DNA of 64,000 nucleotides from JACKIC01 sp964543795 (GTDB taxonomy: Bacteria; Planctomycetota; UBA1135; UBA2386): NCBI GenBank assembly GCA_964543795.1, contig CAZIZN010000017.1:1-64000 (forward strand). Reading direction: 5' to 3'. The position numbers were made by a program, and so were the translations under genes. The notes beneath the pieces were generated by a model. That model was not told the origin of the DNA. It was given only the letters and a program-made list of their open reading frames with translations, and did not search any database. Shown here in pieces: positions 9,150 to 18,885 of the stretch (positions are counted from its first letter, which is position 1; the number at the start of each line of letters is the position of its first letter).

Positions 9150-11480
9150 ATGCTGCGCCGCCCTTCCCGCGCCCTCGTCGTGCTCGCCGCCGCAGCCGCC
9201 TGCGTCGCGCCGCCCTCCCGCGGCGCCGCGGACCATCCGGCCCTGGGGCGCGTCGCCGCCGACCTGTCGCCGTACGTCGAGCGCCACCTGCGCGAGTTGG
9301 GCATCCCCGGGGCGACGCTCGCCGTGCTCGACGTCGATCCGGCGACCGGCGAGGAACGGCTCTTCGCACGCGGCTTCGGCGCGTTCGCCGCGGACGGCCG
9401 CGCGATGCCCGCCTCGGCCGTCGGCCGCGTCGCGTCGATCAGCAAGCTGTTCACCGCGACGGCGGCGATGGCGCTCGTCGAACGCGGCCAGCTCGACCTC
9501 GATGCGCCGGTGACGCGCTACCTGCCCGAGTGGGCGCCGCAGGACCCGTTCGGCGTGCCGGTGACCTTGCGGCAGCTGATGGGCCACCGCGCCGGCATCG
9601 TTCGCGAATCGCCCGTGGGCCACTACTTCGATCCGAGCGCGCCGAGCCTGGAAGCGACCGTGGCGAGCTTGAACGACACAGCACTCGTGCACGCACCGGG
9701 CAGCGCCTTCAAGTACAGCAACCCCGGCGTCGGCGTCGTCGGCGAGGTGGTCGCGCGCGTCGCCGAGAAGCCGTTCGAAGACGCCGTGCGCGAACTCGTG
9801 CTCGGCCCGCTGCAACTGGCCGACAGCGACTTCGCGCCGCGCTCCGACCTGCTCGCACGCGTTCCCGAGGGGGCGATGTGGACCTACGACGGCCGCACGA
9901 TCCCGACCCCGCAGTGGCCGTTCGGCTACGGGCCGGCGGCGAATCTCTACAGCACGGCAGCCGACCTCGTGCGGTTCGCGCGCAGCTGGATGCCCGACGC
10001 GGTCGTGCGCGTGCTGCGGCCCGACACGCAGGCGGCGATGTGGGCGCTGCCGCCGGGCGGGAGCCGCGGCTGCGGGCTCGGCTTCTTCGTGCGCGAACTC
10101 GACGGGCACCTCCAGGTCGGTCACGACGGTGCGGTCTACGGTTTCGCTTCGGCGCTGCGCGCGCTGCCCGACGAGGGCCTCGCCGTCGCCGTGATCTGCA
10201 CCAAGGACTTCGCCAACGACGTCGCCGAGGCGATCGCCGACCGCGCGCTGCGCGCCGCTCTCGCCAACCGCCGCGGCGAGGCGCTGCCGCCGCCCGAGTT
10301 CCCGGCACCGGTGGGCGTCGCGGCGGCGCGCGCGCTGGCGGGCTTCTGGCGCTGCGGCGAGAACTGGGTCTGGTTGCACGAACGCGGCGGCGAGCTCTAC
10401 TACGACCCGAACATCGGCGTGCGCACGCGGCTGCGGCGCGCGGCCGACGGCTCGCTGATCGCCGACGACCCGCTCGGCATCGGCGGCGCGCGGCGGCTCA
10501 CGATCCTGCCCAACGGCAACCCTCACGACGGCGAGTTCGAATACGTGCGCGACGACTCCGTGCCGCCTCCTCCGCCGGCCGAACTGCTGCCGTTGCTCGG
10601 CGAGTACGGCTGGGACCACAACGTGCTGATCGTCTACGAGGACCAGGGGCGCCTCGGCGTGCTCATCGAGTGGGTGGTACGCGACCTGCCCGACCGCGAG
10701 GGACCCGATCGATACCGGTTCCCGCCCGGCATGTACGGCGGCGACCGGCTCGAGTTCGAACGCGACGACCGCGGCGCCGTCGTGGCGGCCGTCGTCGGCG
10801 GCGCGCGCTTCCCGCGGCGGCCCGATCCCGACGCGAACTTCCGCATCACGCCGGTGCGCCCGGTCGCCGAGCTGATCGAGGCCGCGAAGGCCGCCGCACC
10901 GCCGCAGCAGGCGGGCCCTCGGCGCGACTTCGACCTGCTCGACCTGCGCGCGATCGGGCCGACGCTGAAGCTCGACGTGCGCTACGCGACCGCGAACAAC
11001 TTCCTCGGGGCACCGATCTATCCGGCGGCGGTCGCCAAGCTGCAGCGGCCCGCGGCCGAGGCACTCAAGAGGGTGCACGAGACGCTCGCCGAACGAGGGC
11101 TCGGACTCGTCGTCTTCGACGCCTACCGGCCCTGGTCGGTGACCAAGGTGTTCTTCGACGCGACGCCGGCCTCGATGCGGCATTTCGTCGCCGACCCCGG
11201 GCACGGCTCGCGCCACAACCGCGGTTGCGCGGTCGACCTGTCGCTCTACGACCTCGCGACCGGCGAGGTCGTCGAGATGCCGAGCGGGTACGACGAGTTC
11301 ACGCCGCGCGCCTACCCCGACTATCCCGGCGGCACGTCGCGGCAGCGCTACCACCGGGAGCTGCTGCGGCGCGCGATGGAGGAGCAGGGCTTCGCCGTCT
11401 ACGAATTCGAGTGGTGGCACTTCGACTTCCACTCCTGGCGCGACTACCCGGTCGGCAACGAAGTCCTGCAGGGTCGCTGA
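9150..11480 (+). CDS. Fusion: beta-lactamase-fold serine hydrolase plus VanX-like D-Ala-D-Ala dipeptidase
   Basis: 776 residues with an N-terminal signal peptide. Residues ~35-390 form a class C beta-lactamase/penicillin-binding-type hydrolase with S96-x-x-K99 and Y189-S-N. Residues ~390-560 are a linker or lipocalin-like region. Residues ~575-776 form a peptidase M15D (VanX/DdpX) domain: the S-x-H-x-x-G-x-A-x-D motif gives zinc ligands His689 and Asp696, and E754-W-W-H757 gives the catalytic Glu and third ligand; Y-R-P carries the expected Arg. Both halves have all catalytic residues, so one exported chain could attack peptidoglycan-derived D-Ala-D-Ala peptides twice. Each domain is secure; the joint role in cell-wall recycling or scavenging is inferred. 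Confidence 0.9.
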   Translation: MLRRPSRALVVLAAAAACVAPPSRGAADHPALGRVAADLSPYVERHLRELGIPGATLAVLDVDPATGEERLFARGFGAFAADGRAMPASAVGRVASISKLFTATAAMALVERGQLDLDAPVTRYLPEWAPQDPFGVPVTLRQLMGHRAGIVRESPVGHYFDPSAPSLEATVASLNDTALVHAPGSAFKYSNPGVGVVGEVVARVAEKPFEDAVRELVLGPLQLADSDFAPRSDLLARVPEGAMWTYDGRTIPTPQWPFGYGPAANLYSTAADLVRFARSWMPDAVVRVLRPDTQAAMWALPPGGSRGCGLGFFVRELDGHLQVGHDGAVYGFASALRALPDEGLAVAVICTKDFANDVAEAIADRALRAALANRRGEALPPPEFPAPVGVAAARALAGFWRCGENWVWLHERGGELYYDPNIGVRTRLRRAADGSLIADDPLGIGGARRLTILPNGNPHDGEFEYVRDDSVPPPPPAELLPLLGEYGWDHNVLIVYEDQGRLGVLIEWVVRDLPDREGPDRYRFPPGMYGGDRLEFERDDRGAVVAAVVGGARFPRRPDPDANFRITPVRPVAELIEAAKAAAPPQQAGPRRDFDLLDLRAIGPTLKLDVRYATANNFLGAPIYPAAVAKLQRPAAEALKRVHETLAERGLGLVVFDAYRPWSVTKVFFDATPASMRHFVADPGHGSRHNRGCAVDLSLYDLATGEVVEMPSGYDEFTPRAYPDYPGGTSRQRYHRELLRRAMEEQGFAVYEFEWWHFDFHSWRDYPVGNEVLQGR

Positions 11481-11584
11481 GGCGCGCGCGCGGGAACCGG
11501 CGGGAATCGCGCCTGTGCCTGAACCGGCAGGCGTCTTCTGCGTTGGGGCCGCGGTCCCACGTCCCGAAGGCCCGCGGAGGCCCC

Positions 11585-12916
11585 ATGTTCGCCCGATTCC
11601 TGGCCGTGCCCTTCCTGTTCGTCGTCGGTCTGTTCGCCCAGTCGCCGCCCGGGCATGCGCCGCTCGTCGTCAACGAACGCTTCGTCTACGTGCTGCGCGG
11701 CGACGTGCTCTACCAGTTCGATGCGGAGACGCTCGGCCTGCTGCACACGTTCGACTTCCGCACCCAGGCTCCCGTCGATCGATCGCTCCGGGCGGATGCG
11801 CCGCGCCGGCGGCCCGCCGCCGGCGCAGCGCCCGAGGCGGCGCGGCCGCGTCCCGAACCCGCTTCGGTCGAGGCACTCGGTGCTGCGGTCGATGCCGCGC
11901 TCCAGTGGCTGGTCGCGCACCAGGACGAGGATGGCCGCTGGGACGCCGACCAGTTCATGAAGCACGACCTGAAGGGGCAGATCTGCGACGGACCCGGCAA
12001 TCCGGTGCACGACGTCGGGGTCACCGGTCTGGCATTGCTGGCACTGCTGGGCAACGGCAGCACGATGCGTGTCGGACCGCACAAGGATGCGGTCAAGCGG
12101 GCGGCGCAGTGGCTGCGCAGCCAACAGGCGGAGAACGGCCTCGTCGGCACGAACGCCTCGCACGACTTCGTCTACGACCACGCGATCGCGACGTTCGCAC
12201 TCTGCGAAGCGTACGGGCTCTCCAACTACAGGCTGCTGGCCGAGCCGGCCCAGAAGGCTCTGAACTACCTCGAATCGCACCGCAACCCGTACGCCGTCTG
12301 GCGCTACCAGCCGCGCGACAACGACAACGACACGTCGGTGACGACCTGGGCGGCGTTCGCGCTGTGCTCGGGCAAGTTCTTCGGGCTGCAGACGAACGAG
12401 ACGGCGCACGAGCTCATCGGCGTCTGGTACGACCAGGTCACCGACGACAGCGGCCGCGCCGGTTACAGCAAGCGCGGCGAACCGTCGTCGCGCAAGCCGG
12501 GCGACCACGGGCAGCGCTTTCCGCCCGAACGCGGCGAGGCGATGACCGCCGCGGCGCTGGCCGGTCGGTTCTTCCTCGGCCAGACTCCCGAGCAGAAGCC
12601 GATCATGGCGCGCTCGGCGCACCTGCTGCTCGCCAGGCCGCCGCAGTGGGAGAAGGGCAGCATCGACCCCTACTACTGGTACATGGGCACGCTGGCGATG
12701 TACCAGATGGGCGGCGAGGCGTGGGCCGGTTGGTCGCCGCACCTGTCGGTGCTGGTCGAGAAGCAGCGGCGCGACGACAATTTCGCGGGGTCGTGGGACC
12801 CGGTGGGGGTCTGGGACGAGGACGGCGGGCGCGTGCAGGTGACGGCGCTCAACGCGTTGACCCTGGAGTCGTGTGCCCGCGCGGCGAAAGGGGCGAACGC
12901 CAAGCGCGGGCGATAG
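11585..12916 (+). CDS. Secreted prenyltransferase/squalene-oxidase-repeat-like protein
   Basis: 443 residues. A clear signal peptide (about 1-18, ending F-A-Q) is followed by a short basic/proline-rich stretch. From ~100 the chain is a helical alpha/alpha-toroid-like region with repeats such as L-Q-W-L-V-A-H-Q-D-E-D-G-R-W and A-A-Q-W-L-R-S-Q-Q-A-E-N-G-L, the Q-x-x-x-G-x-W pattern of the squalene cyclase/prenyltransferase superfamily. Such proteins are numerous in planctomycetes and most have no known reaction; the D-x-D-D cyclase motif is not seen. The ATG at 11585 is chosen because the signal peptide follows it. Confidence 0.8.
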   Translation: MFARFLAVPFLFVVGLFAQSPPGHAPLVVNERFVYVLRGDVLYQFDAETLGLLHTFDFRTQAPVDRSLRADAPRRRPAAGAAPEAARPRPEPASVEALGAAVDAALQWLVAHQDEDGRWDADQFMKHDLKGQICDGPGNPVHDVGVTGLALLALLGNGSTMRVGPHKDAVKRAAQWLRSQQAENGLVGTNASHDFVYDHAIATFALCEAYGLSNYRLLAEPAQKALNYLESHRNPYAVWRYQPRDNDNDTSVTTWAAFALCSGKFFGLQTNETAHELIGVWYDQVTDDSGRAGYSKRGEPSSRKPGDHGQRFPPERGEAMTAAALAGRFFLGQTPEQKPIMARSAHLLLARPPQWEKGSIDPYYWYMGTLAMYQMGGEAWAGWSPHLSVLVEKQRRDDNFAGSWDPVGVWDEDGGRVQVTALNALTLESCARAAKGANAKRGR

Positions 12917-12959
12917 GCACGGCAGGCCGGGTCCGGGCCCAGCCTGCGCCGCACTCTGG

Positions 12960-12965
12960 TAGAGT
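12960..12965 (+). promoter_or_regulatory. -10-like hexamer TAGAGT, near-leaderless start
   Basis: TAGAGT lies ten bases upstream of the ATG at 12976, so transcription would begin within a few bases of the start codon. No Shine-Dalgarno sequence is present. Similar spacing is seen before the starts at 29850, 35866 and 62017. Confidence 0.4.
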
Positions 12966-12975
12966 GGCGCGCCGC

Positions 12976-14727
12976 ATGTGCCGGATCGCCACCTCGCTGC
13001 TCGCCACCCTACTGCCGCTCGCCGTCGCCGCGGCGCAGGACGCCGTCCAAGGCCCCGCCGGCCCGGGTCCGCGGGTGCGTCCGGACCGCCTGCACGTCAA
13101 GCTCGCCGAAGGCAGCGGCGCCGAACTGGTCGGCGATCGTCTCGTCTCCCGCACCGGCGTCGACCTGAGTTCGGTCGACGGCTGGTTCCGGTTCGCAGCG
13201 CCCGAGCCGCTGTTCACGGCGCTGTCGTGGGACGGGCTCGACGACTGGCACCGCCGCGCCTGCGCCGTGCTGCCGCCGGGCCGGCGGCCGGGACACCTCG
13301 GGCTCTGGTACCGCTTGCAGCTGCCGTCGCCCGAATGGGCGCCGTTCCTCGCCGGAGCCCTGGCGCAGGACCCCCTCGTCGAGCACGTCTACCCGGAACC
13401 GATCTACGACCCCGCGTGGGCGGCACCGCCGCAGGACCTGCCGCCGCCGACGCCATCGTTCACCGGTCTGCAGGCCAACTTCGGTCCGGGTCCGACGGGA
13501 CACGGCATCTGGGACGCCCAGGGTGTACTCGGCGCCCGAGGCCAGGACGTGCGTCTCGTCATGGTCGAGATCGATTGGTTCATGGACCACGAGGACGTGC
13601 CGGCGCTGACGCCGGCCAACTTCCTGGGCAACCTGCCGAACGGCGTGATCGGCGAGTCCTGGCACGGCGTCGGCGGCGCGTCGGCGCTCGCAGCCGGGCG
13701 CAACAACTACGGGCTCACGGGTGTCGCCGACGAGGCGGACCTCAAGTTCCTCGCCTTCCCGACCAACAACGGCTTCGAGAACGGCATCCTCATGGCGGGG
13801 GTCAACTCGCAGCCCGGCGACGTGATCCTCACCGTCGTCAACTGGATGTTCGGCCAGTACGGGCCGAACGACTGGGTGCCTGCCGAGTTCCTCCAGGGGG
13901 TGTTCGACGCGACCCTGACGGTCTCCGCACTCGGTCGCATCGTCGTGAACTGCTCGGGCAACGGCGCCGCGTCGAGCCTCGACGATCCGCGCTTCCTGCG
14001 CCGCTTCGACCGCTCGTTCCGCGATTCCGGCGCGATCATGGTCGGCGCCTCCGAGGGCTCGCAGCTGCAGCGGGCGTCGTTCTCCAACTGGGGATCGCGC
14101 GTCGACGCGCACGGCTGGGGCAACTTCACGGTGGCGGCGATGGGCGGCACCCTGTTCTACGGCAACAGCGACCACCGGCAGGCCTACACGGCCGGCTACG
14201 GCGGTACGTCGAGCGCGTCGACCCACGTGGGCGGCATCGTGACGGCCCTGCAGGGGGCCGCCCGCCGGCAGCTCGGGCGCTCGCTGACCAGCGGGGAGGT
14301 GCTGCAGCTCTTCTACACCCACGGCCCCTCGGCCAACGGCGGCATCGGCCGACGGCCGGACATGCCGGCGATCTTCCGGGCGCTGGGCATCCTCGACGGG
14401 CTGTCGATGGCGGCGCCCGACGCGCCGATCGGCGGCGCCTTCACCGTGCAGTTCGAAGGCCCATCGGGCAGCGCAGCGTTCCTGTTCGGCAGTTTCGGCG
14501 TGGCGACACCGGGGCTCGACATCGGCCTGAACCGCCGCATCCACCTCGACCAGGGCACCCTGTTCACGGTCGGCTTCTTCCCGCTGCCGCAAGGCACCGC
14601 GAACTGGACCCTGCCGATCCCGAACGACGCCGCGTTGCGTGGCCTCGACCTCTACTTCCAGGCCGGTCGCGTCGCGGGCCCCGGTCCGATCCACGTCACG
14701 AACAGTTGCCAGGCGACCGTGCTCTGA
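12976..14727 (+). CDS. Secreted subtilisin-like (S8) peptidase
   Basis: 583 residues with signal peptide ~1-19. The catalytic domain covers ~165-480. The Asp motif reads V-E-I-D-W, the His region is S-W-H-G-V-G-G-A followed by N-N-Y-G-L-T-G-V-A, and the Ser motif is G-T-S-S-A-S-T-H, where canonical S8 enzymes usually have G-T-S-x-A-x-P. The motifs are divergent, so activity is likely but not certain. The last ~95 residues are a beta-rich domain (W-T-L-P-I-P-N-D-A-A-L-R-G-L-D-L-Y-F-Q) shared in pattern with other secreted proteins of this window. The TGA stop forms the first bases of the hairpin that opens repeat array 1. Confidence 0.85.
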   Translation: MCRIATSLLATLLPLAVAAAQDAVQGPAGPGPRVRPDRLHVKLAEGSGAELVGDRLVSRTGVDLSSVDGWFRFAAPEPLFTALSWDGLDDWHRRACAVLPPGRRPGHLGLWYRLQLPSPEWAPFLAGALAQDPLVEHVYPEPIYDPAWAAPPQDLPPPTPSFTGLQANFGPGPTGHGIWDAQGVLGARGQDVRLVMVEIDWFMDHEDVPALTPANFLGNLPNGVIGESWHGVGGASALAAGRNNYGLTGVADEADLKFLAFPTNNGFENGILMAGVNSQPGDVILTVVNWMFGQYGPNDWVPAEFLQGVFDATLTVSALGRIVVNCSGNGAASSLDDPRFLRRFDRSFRDSGAIMVGASEGSQLQRASFSNWGSRVDAHGWGNFTVAAMGGTLFYGNSDHRQAYTAGYGGTSSASTHVGGIVTALQGAARRQLGRSLTSGEVLQLFYTHGPSANGGIGRRPDMPAIFRALGILDGLSMAAPDAPIGGAFTVQFEGPSGSAAFLFGSFGVATPGLDIGLNRRIHLDQGTLFTVGFFPLPQGTANWTLPIPNDAALRGLDLYFQAGRVAGPGPIHVTNSCQATVL

Positions 14728-15170
14728 GAGGAACCGGCCATGCGGCCGGCTCCTCTCAGGATCCACCTGCCGCCGCCGCAACGCGGGCTGCGTGCGAGGG
14801 CGAGGCGCGGCATCCGGTCCGCTGCGGCGGCTGCGGCGAGGAGCCGGCCATGCGGCCGGCTGCTCTCAGGATCCACCGGCCGCCGCCGCAACGCGGGCTG
14901 CGTGCGAGGGCGAGGCGCGGCATCCGGTCCGCTGCGGCGGCTGCGGCGAGNNNNNNNNNNNNNNNNNNNNNNNNNNNNNNNNNNNNNNNNNNNNNNNNNN
15001 NNNNNNNNNNNNNNNNNNNNNNNNNNNNNNNNNNNNNNNNNNNNNNNNNNCGTGCGAGGGCGAGGCGCGGCATCCGGTCCGCTGCGGCGGCTGCGGCGAG
15101 GAGCCAGCCATGCGGCCGGCTCCTCTCAGGATCCGCCGGCCGCCGCCGCAACGCGGGCTGCGTGCGAGGG
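14725..15170 (+). repeat. Structured tandem repeat array 1 (110-nt unit)
   Basis: Units begin near 14731, 14841 and 15101; the last is cut at about offset 70, and a 100-N gap interrupts the array. The first unit has helix P1: TGAGAGGA (14725-14732, including the stop codon of the subtilase) with TCCTCTCA (14751-14758), one mismatch, then CCGGCC (14734-14739) with GGCCGG (14744-14749) and loop ATGC. Helix P2 pairs 14772-14780 with 14823-14831 and continues as an inner helix (14783-14787 with 14818-14822). The unit length is not a multiple of three, so it is not coding. See arrays 2 and 3 for the same plan. It fills the 554-base interval before citrate synthase. Confidence 0.9.
14951..15050. 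other. Assembly gap (100 N) inside array 1
   Basis: One hundred N. The sequence resumes at offset 60 of the 110-base unit, whereas the gap began at offset 0. The true missing length is therefore 60 plus a multiple of 110, not 100; the N run is a placeholder in a collapsed repeat. Confidence 0.95.
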
Positions 15171-15281
15171 GCTCGGCAGCCGCTTCGCGCCCGGAGTTTT
15201 TTGCAAGCCTGCAGCGGGTCCCCGGCCTACTCTCCGACGCGCCGAAGTGCCCCCGAAATCCTGCTGCCGCTGACTGAGACG

Positions 15282-16580
15282 ATGAGCCACGACACTGTTC
15301 CGAAGACTGCGAAGCTGAGCCTCGGCGACCAAGAACTCGAACTGCCGGTGATGGTCGGTACGGCGGGCGAGGTGGCGATCGACATCCGCCAGCTGCGGGC
15401 CAAGACCGGGGCCATCACCTACGACCCCGGCCTCGGCAACACCGGCGCCTGCCTCAGCAAGATCACGTTTCTCGACGGCGAGCAAGGCGTGCTGCGCTAC
15501 GCGGGCTACCCGATCGAGGAACTCGCGCAGAAGAGCCACTTCGTCGAGGTGATGTGGCTGCTGCTGCACCAGCAGCTGCCCAATCCGCAGGAACTGAACC
15601 AGTTCACGCACGACATCACCTACCACACGATGTTGCACGAGGACCTGAAGCGGCTCTTCGCGAGCCTGCCGAAGGACGGCCATCCGATGGCCGTGTGCGC
15701 CGCGGCGGTGGGGGCGCTGTCGACCTACTACCAGAAGACCTCGCCGAACACGCCCGAGCAGAACTGGATCGACGCGATCCGCCTGCTCGCCAAGATGCCG
15801 ACGATCGCGGCGTACTCGTTCAAGCACAGCATCGGCCAGCCGTTCATCTATCCGCGCAACGACCTCTCGTACGCGGCCAACATCCTGCACATGATGTATG
15901 GCACACCGTGCGAGACGTACGAGCCGAACCCCGTGATGGCACGTGCGCTCGACCTGCTGCTGATCCTGCACGCCGACCACGAGCAGAACTGTTCGACGAG
16001 CACCGTGCGCACGGTCGGCAGCTCGGGAGCCAACCTGTTCGCGAGCGTCTCGGCGGGCATCTCGGCGCTGTGGGGGCCGCTGCACGGCGGCGCCAACCAG
16101 GCGGTGATCGAGATGCTGCTGTCGATCCGCGACGGCAAGCGCACTGCCCGCGAGTTCATGGAGCTCGCCAAGAAGAAGGACAGCGGCGTGCGGCTGATGG
16201 GGTTCGGCCACCGCGTCTACAAGAACTACGACCCGCGCGCGCTGATCCTGAAGCAAGCGTGCTACGACGTACTGGGCCAGCTCGGCAAGAAGGACCCGCT
16301 GCTCGACATCGCGCTCGAGCTCGAGCAGATCGCGCTGCAGGACAGCTACTTCGTCGAGCGCAAGCTCTACCCGAACGTCGACTTCTACTCGGGCATCATC
16401 TACAAGGCGCTGGGCATACCGACCGAGCTGTTCACGGTGTTCTTCGCGATCGGCCGCATGCCGGGATGGATCGCGCAGTGGCTCGAGTACCAGCGCGACC
16501 CCGAGGCGCGCATCACGCGGCCGCGGCAGATCTACATGGGGCCGACGCCGCGCGCCTATCGCCCGGTTGCGCAGCGGTGA
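15282..16580 (+). CDS. gltA: Citrate synthase
   Basis: 432 residues, the length of type II bacterial citrate synthases. It condenses oxaloacetate and acetyl-CoA at the entry of the TCA cycle. The active site is complete: His268 in G-P-L-H-G-G-A-N, His310 in G-F-G-H-R-V-Y and Asp367 in N-V-D-F-Y-S-G. The N-terminal extension K-L-S-L-G-D-Q-E-L-E-L-P is normal for the hexameric, NADH-sensitive type. The ATG at 15282 gives that full extension. Upstream lie repeat array 1 and about 110 bases with no clear promoter. It converges on the M48 peptidase gene with a shared terminator. Confidence 0.97.
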   Translation: MSHDTVPKTAKLSLGDQELELPVMVGTAGEVAIDIRQLRAKTGAITYDPGLGNTGACLSKITFLDGEQGVLRYAGYPIEELAQKSHFVEVMWLLLHQQLPNPQELNQFTHDITYHTMLHEDLKRLFASLPKDGHPMAVCAAAVGALSTYYQKTSPNTPEQNWIDAIRLLAKMPTIAAYSFKHSIGQPFIYPRNDLSYAANILHMMYGTPCETYEPNPVMARALDLLLILHADHEQNCSTSTVRTVGSSGANLFASVSAGISALWGPLHGGANQAVIEMLLSIRDGKRTAREFMELAKKKDSGVRLMGFGHRVYKNYDPRALILKQACYDVLGQLGKKDPLLDIALELEQIALQDSYFVERKLYPNVDFYSGIIYKALGIPTELFTVFFAIGRMPGWIAQWLEYQRDPEARITRPRQIYMGPTPRAYRPVAQR

Positions 16581-16616
16581 CCGCGCCGCGCTGACGCGGC
16601 GCACCGCCGGCGTCAC
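16577..16616. terminator. Bidirectional terminator, gltA and M48 gene
   Basis: A perfect 8-bp hairpin (16583-16590 with 16595-16602, loop CTGA) is enclosed by GTGAC (16577-16581) and GTCAC (16612-16616). The two enclosing arms contain the TGA stop codons of both convergent genes, so the stops base-pair with each other. Confidence 0.7.
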
Positions 16617-17563
16617 GAATCGGGGCGTGTCGTCGCCGCGGCGGTGCGGCGCGCCGCTGCAGCCATCGCCACCTGCGACAGGCAGCAGCCCTGCGTGCAC
16701 GGGAATGCGCTGGCGGGGAGGCGGCCGCGGCCCACGGCAGCGGGGCGCAGCGCCGCAACCGGGGGCGTCGGCGGTCCGACTGCTGCGCCCGCACCGGTCT
16801 TGGGCTTGGGCTGCCAGCCCTTCTCCTCGGCCTGGATGCGCGGGATGAGTTCGCGCAGCGTCTGCGCGCGGCGTTCGCTCGCCGGGTGCGTGCTGAGCCA
16901 CTCGGGCGTGTCGCTGCCGCCGAGCTTGGCCATGCGTTCCCAGAGTCGCGGCGCTTCGTTGGGATCGTAGCCGGCGCGCACCGCGTAGCGCAGGCCGAGT
17001 TCGTCGGCCTCGCTCTCGTGGTCGCGGCTGAACGGCAGGATCATGCCGAGCTGTCCGCCGACGCCGAGTGCCAGCAGCGTGAGCCCCTTCTGTTCGTCGT
17101 CCATCTTCGTGTACTCGAGGCCCGCGGCGACGGCGCCGAGCGCCAGCGCGAACAGCGTCTCCTGCGTCATGCGTTTGCCGCCGTGGCGCAGGGTCGCGTG
17201 CGCCACCTCGTGGCCGACCACCGCGGCGAGCCCGTTCTCGTTGGCCGTGAGCGGCAGGATCCCGGTGTAGACCGCGATCTTGCCGCCTGGCAGGCAGAAC
17301 GCGTTGGGCACGTCGGGCGCGTCGAGCAGCTTGAACTCCCACTCGAACGGCTCGTCGCTGGCCGCCGCGATGCGCGAGGCGACCCGCTGCAGCATCGCGT
17401 AGTCGGGCCCGCTCGTGATCACCTTGTGCTCCTTGGTGATCTCCGCGTAGGCCTCGATGCCGAGCGCGTTGAGCTCCGCGTCGGAGAAGAAGTTCCAATT
17501 GGCGCACCCGGTCGCGAGGAGGGCGCCGAGGAGCAGCGAGAGGTGACGCAGGAACGACGCCAT
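16613..17563 (-). CDS. M48-family zinc metallopeptidase lipoprotein
   Basis: 316 residues. An N-terminal lipoprotein signal ends in L-L-A-T-G-C, so the protein should be lipid-anchored in an envelope membrane. The zinc motif H118-E-V-A-H122 sits in V-V-G-H-E-V-A-H-A-T, with the third ligand expected in E-S-E-A-D-E-L-G (Glu). The layout matches the LoiP/BepA-like M48C peptidases that handle misfolded outer-membrane proteins. The ~70 residues at the C-terminus are low-complexity Ala/Pro/Arg sequence. It diverges from the thiolase gene and converges on gltA. Confidence 0.9.
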   Translation of the reverse strand: MASFLRHLSLLLGALLATGCANWNFFSDAELNALGIEAYAEITKEHKVITSGPDYAMLQRVASRIAAASDEPFEWEFKLLDAPDVPNAFCLPGGKIAVYTGILPLTANENGLAAVVGHEVAHATLRHGGKRMTQETLFALALGAVAAGLEYTKMDDEQKGLTLLALGVGGQLGMILPFSRDHESEADELGLRYAVRAGYDPNEAPRLWERMAKLGGSDTPEWLSTHPASERRAQTLRELIPRIQAEEKGWQPKPKTGAGAAVGPPTPPVAALRPAAVGRGRLPASAFPCTQGCCLSQVAMAAAARRTAAATTRPDS

Positions 17564-17669
17564 GGGGCGGATGTTACGGCGGCGCGTCCGCGGGGGCCAA
17601 GGCCGCGGTCGGGCGCCGGCGGCGCGGCCGAACCTTGCGATCGCGCGGGGCATGTTCGATGCTCTGCGG

Positions 17670-18869
<1,200 letters not shown>

Positions 18870-18885
18870 CGGCGAGGAGACGACG

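Noticed and set aside
14725..15170. CRISPR array
   Set aside because: The units are contiguous 110-nt repeats with no unique spacers and no cas genes nearby; arrays 2 and 3 likewise.
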